Shown here: positions 56,136-63,100 of the stretch, in pieces
Layout of the letters: each line of letters starts with the position of its first letter
Position numbering within the stretch: position 1 is the first letter of the stretch
Source of the DNA: an uncultured Eubacterium sp.
GTDB taxonomy: Bacteria; Bacillota; Clostridia; Lachnospirales; Lachnospiraceae
Length of the DNA stretch: 64,000 nt
Reading direction: 5' to 3'
Assembly (NCBI GenBank): GCA_910586045.1
Contig: CAJUIH010000001.1
Location: 25,817 to 89,816 of the forward strand
The notes under the pieces: model-generated
What the model saw: only the letters and a program-made list of their open reading frames with translations
Database searches by the model: none
What the model was told of the DNA's origin: nothing
Translations under genes and position numbers: made by a program

Positions 56136-57083
56136 GTGGCCGAAAAAAACAGTTTCAGGGGATATTTATATGTAACCATCGATACAGAAATGGATGCCGA
56201 TATTCACTGGAAAAAGAAAATCCCCCCGCAGTTTTCCTCTGTTTTGGAAGGGATCCCAAAAATCCTGCGTCCGATATGGGACCAGTATAAAATAAACCCG
56301 ATTTATTTTGTTTCTCCGGAAGTAGCTGGGGACGAGGCGTGCTGCAGGGTTTTGCGGTCTGAAATCGAAAAAGGGGCTGTGATTGGCGCGCATCTGCATC
56401 CGGAATATATAGAGCCGTGTAAAAAAGCTATGGGCAAAAATACGGTCGAATGTTTTCCATGCATGGCGTATGCAGGAGAAATAGAAAAAGAAAAAATAAG
56501 GAATCTGTCAAGGCTAATCCGGGACAGGCTGGGGGTAAGCGTGCAGTGGTACCGGGCGGCAAGGTTTGGCGCGGATGCAGATACCATCCGGATCCTGGAG
56601 GAGCTGGGGTTTGCATACGACAGTTCATTTACGCCGGGGATCAACTGGGGCCTTATGGGAGGGCCGGACCACACAAATACACCGCTGGACAGTTATTATG
56701 TAGACAGGAGGGATATTTATGCCCGTAATCGTACAGGAAGCGGGATCAAAGAATATCCGGTGACAATTATGGGTAAAAGATTCGGGGTTTTTGGGAGGCT
56801 TCTGCCGGATAGCTGGATCTGGTACAGATGGCTCAGGCCGTCGCATATGACATTTATGGAGCAGCGCCGCATGGTAAAGAAGCTGAGAAAAGACGGGATC
56901 AGGGATATTGTCATGATGTTTCATTCTATGGAGGTTATGGTTGGGAAAACGCCGTATGTAAGGACGAAGTGGATGCAGAGATATTTTATCTGGCGGTTAA
57001 GGAAAACGGTTGCGTATGCCAGGAAGAATGGATACCGCAGTTACCGGGGGAAAGCAGGCCTGGATCAAAAGATATCTGGATGA
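56136..57083 (+). CDS. Polysaccharide-deacetylase-like protein
   Basis: 315 residues from GTG 56136, with GGAG upstream. YVTIDTEMDADIHW carries the Asp-Glu-Asp metal region, HLHPEYIEP the two histidines, and RAARFGADADTIRILEELGFAYDSS the third motif of NodB/WalW-type deacetylase-like enzymes. No signal peptide is seen, so it probably acts in the cytoplasm on a sugar intermediate. A C6 run at 56222-56227 is in frame. It lies between two methyltransferase genes. Confidence 0.78.
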   Translation: MAEKNSFRGYLYVTIDTEMDADIHWKKKIPPQFSSVLEGIPKILRPIWDQYKINPIYFVSPEVAGDEACCRVLRSEIEKGAVIGAHLHPEYIEPCKKAMGKNTVECFPCMAYAGEIEKEKIRNLSRLIRDRLGVSVQWYRAARFGADADTIRILEELGFAYDSSFTPGINWGLMGGPDHTNTPLDSYYVDRRDIYARNRTGSGIKEYPVTIMGKRFGVFGRLLPDSWIWYRWLRPSHMTFMEQRRMVKKLRKDGIRDIVMMFHSMEVMVGKTPYVRTKWMQRYFIWRLRKTVAYARKNGYRSYRGKAGLDQKISG

Positions 57084-57101
57084 AAATGAGGGGGCAGTAG
57101 G

Positions 57102-57851
57102 ATGGAAGAATGGAAAAGCAGGGTATATGCTTCTTATTTGACAAATGGATTTAAAGGCGCGCACAGCATGCGCAATGAATATGAACTGCATAGGAGATAT
57201 TTCAAAAGGAATTATCGAAAGTACATGCCAAAGGATAAAAACGCCTGCATACTGGACCTTGGCTGCGGGATGGGGCAGTTTTTGTATTTCTGCCAGGCGG
57301 AAGGGTACAGGAACTGTGTGGGTGTGGACGCATCGTGGGAAAATATTGCACACATTAAAAAAATGGGATTTTTACATGCGGGGGGGGGCGCGGGCAAGGT
57401 TTACCATGCCTCGATCCTGGAGTTCCTGTTGGACAAAAAGGAGCATTTTGATGTCATTGTGCTTAACGATGTAATGGAGCATATGACAAAAGAAGAAATA
57501 TTCGAAGTGATGGATGCGGTGGGGAATGCGTTGAAACGGGGCGGCAGGTTTTTGGCAAAGACGCCGAATATGGCGAACCCGTTTGTTGCTTGCGTTGGTA
57601 GGTATATTGACATCACCCATGAGACAGGGTTTACGGAGGTAAGCATGAAGCAGGTTTTAAAAGCAGCGGGGTTTTGCGGGATTACGGTAGCCGGTACGGA
57701 TATTTATGTTTTAAATCCTATTGTTTCCGCGGCAGCGAAAACGGCTTCTAAAATGATAAATATTTTGTTGTTTGTTATGTCGGCATTGTACGGGAGGACA
57801 AGTATCCGGATCTTTGAAAAGGATTTATTGGCAGTTGGATTTAAGGAATAA
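57102..57851 (+). CDS. SAM-dependent methyltransferase with in-frame G9 tract
   Basis: 249 residues. Motif I is ILDLGCGMGQFL (50-61), followed by VGVDASWENI and FDVIVLNDVMEHMTKEE; the C-terminal part has TPNMANPF and GRYIDITHETGFTE. At residues 93-96 the run AGGG is encoded by nine consecutive G bases (57380-57388), here in frame. It probably methylates a sugar in the glycan or at its end. A one-base slip would truncate it inside the catalytic domain. Confidence 0.84.
   Translation: MEEWKSRVYASYLTNGFKGAHSMRNEYELHRRYFKRNYRKYMPKDKNACILDLGCGMGQFLYFCQAEGYRNCVGVDASWENIAHIKKMGFLHAGGGAGKVYHASILEFLLDKKEHFDVIVLNDVMEHMTKEEIFEVMDAVGNALKRGGRFLAKTPNMANPFVACVGRYIDITHETGFTEVSMKQVLKAAGFCGITVAGTDIYVLNPIVSAAAKTASKMINILLFVMSALYGRTSIRIFEKDLLAVGFKE
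57380..57388 (+). repeat. Poly-G tract (G9), in frame
   Basis: Nine G bases spanning the Ala93-Gly96 codons of the methyltransferase gene, placed between motif I and the VLNDVMEH segment. The gene is open at this length. Confidence 0.75.
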
Positions 57852-57877
57852 AGTTAGCAAAAGAAAAGGAAAGAAAT

Positions 57878-58483
57878 ATGAACTATGACAGATATTTAGC
57901 AGAAACAGAAGAACACTATAACAAAAAGAACCTTTCTTATTATCTTATGAGAAAACCAGCAGATCGAATTTTAATACCCTATGTATCGCAGATCAAAAAT
58001 GCAAAGGTGCTGGAAGTAGGAATTGGGTATGGTTATTATACAGGATATTACATAAAGAACCATAATAAAGTAAAAGGACTGGACGTCAATCCACAGTTGG
58101 GAAAAAATACTGGGGTGCAGATCATACAGGGGACGGCAAACCAATTAAAAAGCAAGGTAAAAGGAACATTTCATTATATTCTATCTTTTTTCATGACAGA
58201 ATATTTACCACGCAAAGAACTACAACAGTTTTTCGAACAAAGCGGAGAACTCCTACAAAGAGGAGGAATTTTGGCTACAACGGTTATATTAAAGAAAGGG
58301 CTTGGAAGATGGTATATTATTCTGGCCAGAATTAAGGGAGTAAAAAAATATAATTACACAATGAAAGAAATAAAGTGGATTGTGCATGATTTAAAGAATA
58401 TGAGAGTACGGGTGACGCCATTAAACACAATTATGAACATACCATTTGCCGTATTAGTGGAGATAAAAAAAATTGGAAATTAA
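57878..58483 (+). CDS. Class I SAM-dependent methyltransferase
   Basis: 201 residues; AAAGGAAAG precedes ATG 57878. VLEVGIGYGYYTGYYI is motif I, GLDVNP motif II, and FHYILSFFMTEYLPRKELQQFF the post-motif segment. The C-terminal half is basic. No G tract is present. Its end overlaps the next gene by 11 bases. It is AT-rich compared with its neighbours (57.1 and 59.5 kb), so it may have a different history. Confidence 0.78.
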   Translation: MNYDRYLAETEEHYNKKNLSYYLMRKPADRILIPYVSQIKNAKVLEVGIGYGYYTGYYIKNHNKVKGLDVNPQLGKNTGVQIIQGTANQLKSKVKGTFHYILSFFMTEYLPRKELQQFFEQSGELLQRGGILATTVILKKGLGRWYIILARIKGVKKYNYTMKEIKWIVHDLKNMRVRVTPLNTIMNIPFAVLVEIKKIGN

Positions 58484-59456
58484 GCAGTGGATGAAAAATA
58501 TCATAAAGTTTTTAGTGTCGGTTCTTTTTATAAGCCTGTTATTTTTTAAAATTAATATAAACGATATGAAAGAAATAATGGGCATTGTGAAGATAAGGGA
58601 TTTATGCATCTGTGTGGGTATTTATTTTGTTTCTGTTATGCTTAATGCGGTTAAATGGAGCGTTTTACTGCCAGATTTATCTGTATTTAGGCTTCTGAAA
58701 AGCTGTTTCAAAGCACAGTTTTATTCTGTGGTCCTTCCAGGACAATTATTTGGTGAAGTTTCAAAAGTGGTAGATTTAAAAGGAGACATGAGGTCACAAG
58801 GGCAGATTATTTCATCTGTGGTTGTGGATAAGCTTACTGCCTTAATAGGTACAATGTTGGTTGGAATTGTTGGCTTGATTTTTACAGAAATTGAGGTGCC
58901 AACTGCTTTACGGGTTTTGTTTGCAATGATGTTGGTTGCGTTGATACTGGTTATGATTAGTGGAAGGTTGCCAATTGTGGAAAATATGACGGTATCCAGC
59001 AGTTATTATTTGTGGAAAAATGCAAAGTACAAAATCAAATGTATTGGCAAAAAAATATATAAGCTGTATACAGCCTGGAGGAATTATGCTGGAAATGGCA
59101 GCGTATTATTCCATTCAGTGCTTTGGGGAGTAGGAAACCAGATTGTCGGGGTATTTCAAATATGGCTTTTGTCTGACCGTATGAGTCTGGATGTTTCCTA
59201 TTTGGAATATTGTTGGATTATGCCAGCGGTATCTATTATTTTGCTGCTTCCAGTTTCTTTTGGCGGGCTGGGCGTTAGGGAAATTTCTCTGAGCGGGTTT
59301 TTGGCATTGTTTGATGTTAGGCCGGAAAAAGCAGTTGTGATTGCAATGGTTTTGCTGGCCTGCCAGATTGCAGCAGCATTTGTGGGAATGATAACGGTGG
59401 GCTATGATTGGATAAAAAGCTCAGGTAATAAGGGGGAGGAAATGACGAAATTATGA
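58473..59456 (+). CDS. Flippase-like membrane protein (UPF0104/MprF-N family)
   Basis: 327 residues from TTG 58473, with GGAGAT eight bases upstream; ATG 58491 is an alternative. About eight helices; FKAQFYSVVLPGQLFGEVSKVVDLK and LLPVSFGGLGVREISLSGFLALF are signatures of the lysylphosphatidylglycerol-synthase membrane domain family. Members move or help move lipids or lipid-linked sugars. Start region overlaps the preceding gene and its stop overlaps the next (ATGA). Confidence 0.8.
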   Translation: MEIKQWMKNIIKFLVSVLFISLLFFKININDMKEIMGIVKIRDLCICVGIYFVSVMLNAVKWSVLLPDLSVFRLLKSCFKAQFYSVVLPGQLFGEVSKVVDLKGDMRSQGQIISSVVVDKLTALIGTMLVGIVGLIFTEIEVPTALRVLFAMMLVALILVMISGRLPIVENMTVSSSYYLWKNAKYKIKCIGKKIYKLYTAWRNYAGNGSVLFHSVLWGVGNQIVGVFQIWLLSDRMSLDVSYLEYCWIMPAVSIILLLPVSFGGLGVREISLSGFLALFDVRPEKAVVIAMVLLACQIAAAFVGMITVGYDWIKSSGNKGEEMTKL

Positions 59457-60751
59457 AACTAACAGTAGCAGGTACAGGCTATGTCGGCCTAGTCGCAGGC
59501 GTCTGCTTTGCGGAAGTGGGGCACCATGTTACGTGTGTCGATGTGGATGAGGACAAGGTTCGGCTTTTGAAAAAAGGCATCAGCCCGATCTATGAACAGG
59601 ACCTGGAAGGGCTGATGCGCAAAAACTATGAAAGGGGCAATATTGATTATACAACGGATTTTAAGAATGCTTACAAGGATGCGGACGCTATTTTTATCGG
59701 CGTGGGGACGCCGGAAATGCCGGACGGGTCTGCAAACCTAACCTATATTGCAACTGTTGCAAGGCAGATCGCAGAGAGTGTGGAAAAGGACTGCCTTGTT
59801 GTGGTAAAATCCACCGTGCCGGTTGGGACGAATGACAAGGTGGAGCAGTTTATCAAAGATTTTTTAGTACATGATGTGAGGGTTGAAGTGGCAAGCAACC
59901 CGGAATTTCTGGCACAGGGAACCGCGGTCAGGGACACTTTCCACGCATCCAGGATTATTATCGGGACGGAATCCAAAGAGGCGGAAAAAAAGCTGATGCA
60001 AATCTATGAACCATTCGGGCTTCCGGTTGTTTCTGTCAGCAGGCGCAGCGCGGAAATGACAAAGTATGCCAGCAATGACTTTCTTGCGCTGAAAATTTCC
60101 TATATGAATGATATTGCCAACCTTTGCGCACTGGTAGGGGCTGATATCGGGGATGTTGCAAAGGGGATGTCCTATGACAGCCGGATTGGCGGGAAGTTTT
60201 TAAATGCAGGGATAGGGTATGGCGGGAGCTGTTTCCCAAAAGACACCAAAGCGCTGGATTATCTGGCTGAGCAGCATGGATACCATCTGCGTACGGTAAA
60301 GGCGGCGATTGCTGTAAACCGCGACCAGAAAACGCTGCTGTATAAGATGGCGTCCCAAAGGCTGATTACGTTTAACGGGTTAAAGGCAGCGGTGCTCGGC
60401 CTTGCTTTTAAGCCTGGGACAGACGATTTGCGGGAGGCGCCGTCGTTGGAAAATGTGCCGATCCTTATAGAGCAGAATGCCGATATCTATGCGTTTGACC
60501 CGGCAGGGGAGGAGAATTTTAGCAGACGGTTTCCAGAAGGGGTTACCTTTGTGAAGACACCGGAGGAGGCTTTATATGGCGCAAATGTCTGTTTTATTTT
60601 TACGGAGTGGGATGAAATAAAAAATATTACGCCCACGCAGTACGGGCAGTTGATGCGGACACCGCTTGTATATGACGGCAGAAACATTTATGACCCGGCC
60701 CAGATGAAGCAGGCCGGAGTTGAGTATTATTCGGTTGGAAGATGTTTTTAG
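59453..60751 (+). CDS. ugd: UDP-glucose 6-dehydrogenase
   Basis: 432 residues. LTVAGTGYVGLVAGVCFAE is the NAD site, VKSTVPVGTND and NPEFLAQGTAVRD follow, and Cys260 in GYGGSCFPKD is the catalytic cysteine of UDP-Glc dehydrogenases; GLAFKPGTDDLREAPS is the C-terminal signature. It makes UDP-glucuronate, the substrate of the epimerase at 43708. The length is usual for the family. Confidence 0.92.
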   Translation: MKLTVAGTGYVGLVAGVCFAEVGHHVTCVDVDEDKVRLLKKGISPIYEQDLEGLMRKNYERGNIDYTTDFKNAYKDADAIFIGVGTPEMPDGSANLTYIATVARQIAESVEKDCLVVVKSTVPVGTNDKVEQFIKDFLVHDVRVEVASNPEFLAQGTAVRDTFHASRIIIGTESKEAEKKLMQIYEPFGLPVVSVSRRSAEMTKYASNDFLALKISYMNDIANLCALVGADIGDVAKGMSYDSRIGGKFLNAGIGYGGSCFPKDTKALDYLAEQHGYHLRTVKAAIAVNRDQKTLLYKMASQRLITFNGLKAAVLGLAFKPGTDDLREAPSLENVPILIEQNADIYAFDPAGEENFSRRFPEGVTFVKTPEEALYGANVCFIFTEWDEIKNITPTQYGQLMRTPLVYDGRNIYDPAQMKQAGVEYYSVGRCF

Positions 60752-60772
60752 ATATAAAAATGGCAAATAGAA

Positions 60773-60780
60773 AAGGAGGT
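60773..60780 (+). promoter_or_regulatory. Ribosome site AAGGAGGT that fixes a TTG start
   Basis: A near-perfect anti-16S match six bases before TTG 60787. It shows that the next gene starts at this TTG rather than at the in-frame ATG 60760, which has no site. Confidence 0.75.
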
Positions 60781-60786
60781 AACACC

Positions 60787-61305
60787 TTGCGCAGGTGGCA
60801 AAACAACCAAACCGTCCGAGCCTACCTGCTGGCCACCACAATTCTCCTCATCCTCGGCTGGATCTTTCTTGTACACAACGACACAGCCATCCAAAAACTG
60901 GACACACAGCAATTGCCCGAAAGCCGTCTGGACGAGGGCTATGCCGCCTATCTGGAAAACGTTTCCTCCGTGTCCGGACGTGTGGCTGTCACCGGATGGT
61001 TTTTGCGCCAGGGGGAAGAGATCCGCAATGTAACGCTTAGGATCGTCCTGAAAAATACGCGGACAGGACAGTATTTCGTCATTCCTACTTCCATGCAGCT
61101 TCGGGAGGATGTAACGGCGTATTTTGCCGACGGGCATGATTATGACCACTGCGGGTTTACGGCTGCTATTCCATATGGAACGGCGGTCAACCCGGATGCG
61201 GATGATTATGCACTGTATGTATGGTATACGCTAAACGGCGACAGCAGGCTTATTTCATTGGAAACGACATTACAAACATGGGGGAGTCAGGATGGGTTGG
61301 ATTAA
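60787..61305 (+). CDS. Membrane-anchored extracytoplasmic protein of unknown function
   Basis: 172 residues from TTG 60787. A basic start and one helix (about 11-28, YLLATTILLILGWIFLV) anchor a soluble domain of about 140 residues outside the cell. The domain looks beta-rich (SSVSGRVAVTGWFLRQGEEIRNVTLRIVL, CGFTAAIPYG). I do not recognise a family with certainty. It overlaps the polytopic protein gene that follows by 14 bases, so they may act as a pair. Confidence 0.7.
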   Translation: MRRWQNNQTVRAYLLATTILLILGWIFLVHNDTAIQKLDTQQLPESRLDEGYAAYLENVSSVSGRVAVTGWFLRQGEEIRNVTLRIVLKNTRTGQYFVIPTSMQLREDVTAYFADGHDYDHCGFTAAIPYGTAVNPDADDYALYVWYTLNGDSRLISLETTLQTWGSQDGLD

Positions 61306-62635
61306 GGAAAAATACAACAGCGACGGTATTTTTTATTTGGTCAGCGTATTATTTGCATTTGTATTTTGCTTTGCGGTCAGGGCAAGGGACGATATCGGGA
61401 CAAATCTGCTGGAGAATGGGACGCTTTGCGGTTATTGGCAAAAGTCGGCCGGCCTTTACCAGACCTGGAGTTCCCGGGTGCTGATTAATTTTTTGATTTT
61501 TATTTTTACGGACCATGTGCTGGCAGTATGGGCTTTTTTTATGGGCGTGTCTATGTTTGTTCTGCTGAAAGCGTTTTCCATACTGCTGGCAGGGGATGGG
61601 CGGGGGCATGGAGACAGAAAAAGCGGGCATGTGATAGCCTGTCTGGTAATGCTGTATCCGTTTCAGGATCTTAGTTCGGCGGGCTGGATTTCTACGATGA
61701 CGACTTATTTCAGCCCGATTGCGTTTGGATTTATGTCGCTTGTGCCAATTCAGAAAAGAAAACAGGGGGAGGGGCTGCGCCGGTGGGAATATGCCGCATA
61801 CGCGCTGTGCCTGCTGTTTGGCGCCGATAACGAGCAGATGATGGTCGTTTTGGCTGCGTGTTATCTGGTCGCCGTCCTTTATTTTGCGGTGCAAAGGAAT
61901 GTTTCCCGTTATGTGGTGTTTTTATTTTTGCTGGCGGTTGGACGGGGGTTTCTTACGATGTTCTGCCCGGGAAACCAGGTCCGCAAGCAGGCGGAGGTCG
62001 CTGCCTGGTTTCCGTCTTATGGGATGTTAAATATCGTAGACAAGGCGGATCTTGGACTGTTTACGACATTGGAGTGGATTTTTTTGGACTGCCATGTGTT
62101 TACGGTGGTGATCTGCATAGGGCTGGCTTGTTTGGTATGGAGAAAATACCGTGATTGGACAATCCGTATGATCTGCCTGTTTCCGGCTGCCGTTTCCGTT
62201 TTTTTGTATCCGGTTTTCCATTTGCTTTCGGTTGGCGGCGTTTCGTATTATGGGCTGGTAACTGCAGAAAACAGGGGAGGCTGGCGTGCGTTTAGCCTGT
62301 ATTTTGTATTAAGTTTTGCGGCGGCGGTGGTCTGTCTGGAATTATTTTTGCTGTTGGATGATCTATGGGATTTGCTCGGCGCCTTGGTGCTTCTTGCCGC
62401 CGGAATGGCGTCCAGAGCCGCTATGGGATTTTCACCGACGATTTATGCGTCTGGTCCGCGTACCTGCAGTGTGCTTGGTTTTTGTATGATTGCGGCTGGG
62501 CTATTTGTGTTGTTTGGGAATGTGCCGCCGCGGGTTTGGCAGGGCGGCCGGGCGCGGTGGGTTTACGCGCTGGATGTGGTTGTTTTGGGGGCTTTTTTAA
62601 AATTGTGGGGATATGTATTGTCCGGAGTTCTATGA
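61292..62635 (+). CDS. Polytopic membrane protein, DUF6056-like
   Basis: 447 residues with about eleven hydrophobic segments. The first outer loop contains RARDDIGTN and SAGLYQTWSSRVLINF, a pattern like DUF6056 and GtrII-like membrane proteins with an acidic first loop and a WxxR motif. This suggests a GT-C-like transferase, using a lipid-phosphate sugar, but the assignment is tentative. It is the last gene of the second run; a terminator follows 26 bases later. Confidence 0.65.
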   Translation: MGWIKEKYNSDGIFYLVSVLFAFVFCFAVRARDDIGTNLLENGTLCGYWQKSAGLYQTWSSRVLINFLIFIFTDHVLAVWAFFMGVSMFVLLKAFSILLAGDGRGHGDRKSGHVIACLVMLYPFQDLSSAGWISTMTTYFSPIAFGFMSLVPIQKRKQGEGLRRWEYAAYALCLLFGADNEQMMVVLAACYLVAVLYFAVQRNVSRYVVFLFLLAVGRGFLTMFCPGNQVRKQAEVAAWFPSYGMLNIVDKADLGLFTTLEWIFLDCHVFTVVICIGLACLVWRKYRDWTIRMICLFPAAVSVFLYPVFHLLSVGGVSYYGLVTAENRGGWRAFSLYFVLSFAAAVVCLELFLLLDDLWDLLGALVLLAAGMASRAAMGFSPTIYASGPRTCSVLGFCMIAAGLFVLFGNVPPRVWQGGRARWVYALDVVVLGAFLKLWGYVLSGVL

Positions 62636-62661
62636 AAAACGCACGAAGAGCGATTATATTT

Positions 62662-62693
62662 AAAAAATGGGGACAGAAATATCCCCATTTTTT
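62662..62693 (+). terminator. Intrinsic terminator of the polysaccharide run
   Basis: AAAAAATGGGGA and TCCCCATTTTTT pair around an eight-base loop, with the T run at the 3' side. The A-run/T-run flanks make it work on both strands in principle. It sits just behind the last gene of the locus. Confidence 0.85.
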
Positions 62694-62743
62694 AATTACA
62701 GTTTGTCTACTAAGTGCCTTAACTTTTCTTAATTTTCAAGGCT

Positions 62744-62868
62744 CTATGGTATGCCAAACCTCAAAGAATGTCCGAAAAGCTCCTGCACATCTTTTGGCGG
62801 TGCCCCGTCTGATAACAGGTTCTTCGTGTAAGTATGCCGCAGATGGCGGCGACATGATTTGACATAGC
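62744..62868 (-). pseudogene. Remnant of a tyrosine recombinase (integrase) C-terminus
   Basis: On the minus strand the frame ending at 62744 reads CRRHLRHTYTKNLLSDG, then PPKDVQELFGHS, before turning into LRFGIP and a stop. This is the conserved H-x-x-R and LGH region of phage-type integrases/XerC-like recombinases. The segment with the catalytic tyrosine is missing and the upstream part stops at the repeat copy. The gene is dead. It suggests past integration or recombination at this edge of the locus. Confidence 0.72.
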
Positions 62869-62880
62869 ATGAATATATAT

Positions 62881-62972
62881 ATTCGGTGGTTGAATACTGC
62901 ACAATAAACCCGATAAACGGTGGGCCAGAAACAAATGATATTGTGCTGAAATTTTACGCCGTTTATATAGAA
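62881..62972. repeat. Right copy of 92-bp direct repeat with interleaved inverted repeats
   Basis: Same orientation as the copy at 1175-1266, 86 of 92 positions identical, no gap. Here GCACAATA (62899-62906) pairs with TATTGTGC (62939-62946), and ATAAACGGTG (62913-62922) with CGCCGTTTAT (62957-62966) allowing one G-T pair. It lies between an integrase remnant and the metallophosphoesterase promoter. Confidence 0.75.
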
Positions 62973-63005
62973 ATTGACAAAAGGTGCAAAATAATAAGAA
63001 TTTTG

Positions 63006-63034
63006 TTGGTATAGCCTCGAATCAATGCTATAAT
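63006..63034 (+). promoter_or_regulatory. Sigma-A-type promoter of the metallophosphoesterase gene
   Basis: TTGGTA (63006-63011), 17 bases, TATAAT (63029-63034), with TGC just before it making an extended -10 box. A separate TTGACA at 62974-62979 directly after the repeat has no good -10 partner. Confidence 0.7.
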
Positions 63035-63100
63035 AGATATTAAACCAAAAAAGAAGTTATACGAATTATTGATAAATTGGATGAACAGAAAGGATATTTT

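Larger units (their letters stand above)
62636..63100. other. Intergenic region with terminator, recombinase remnant, repeat and promoter
   Basis: No intact gene. In order it holds an intrinsic terminator, the 3' end of a tyrosine recombinase gene on the minus strand, the right copy of the 92-bp repeat, and a promoter for the metallophosphoesterase gene. It marks the right edge of the polysaccharide locus. Confidence 0.75.

Noticed and set aside
56222..56227. C6 run in the deacetylase gene as a switch
   Set aside because: Six bases is short, in frame, and encodes ordinary prolines; not above what chance gives.
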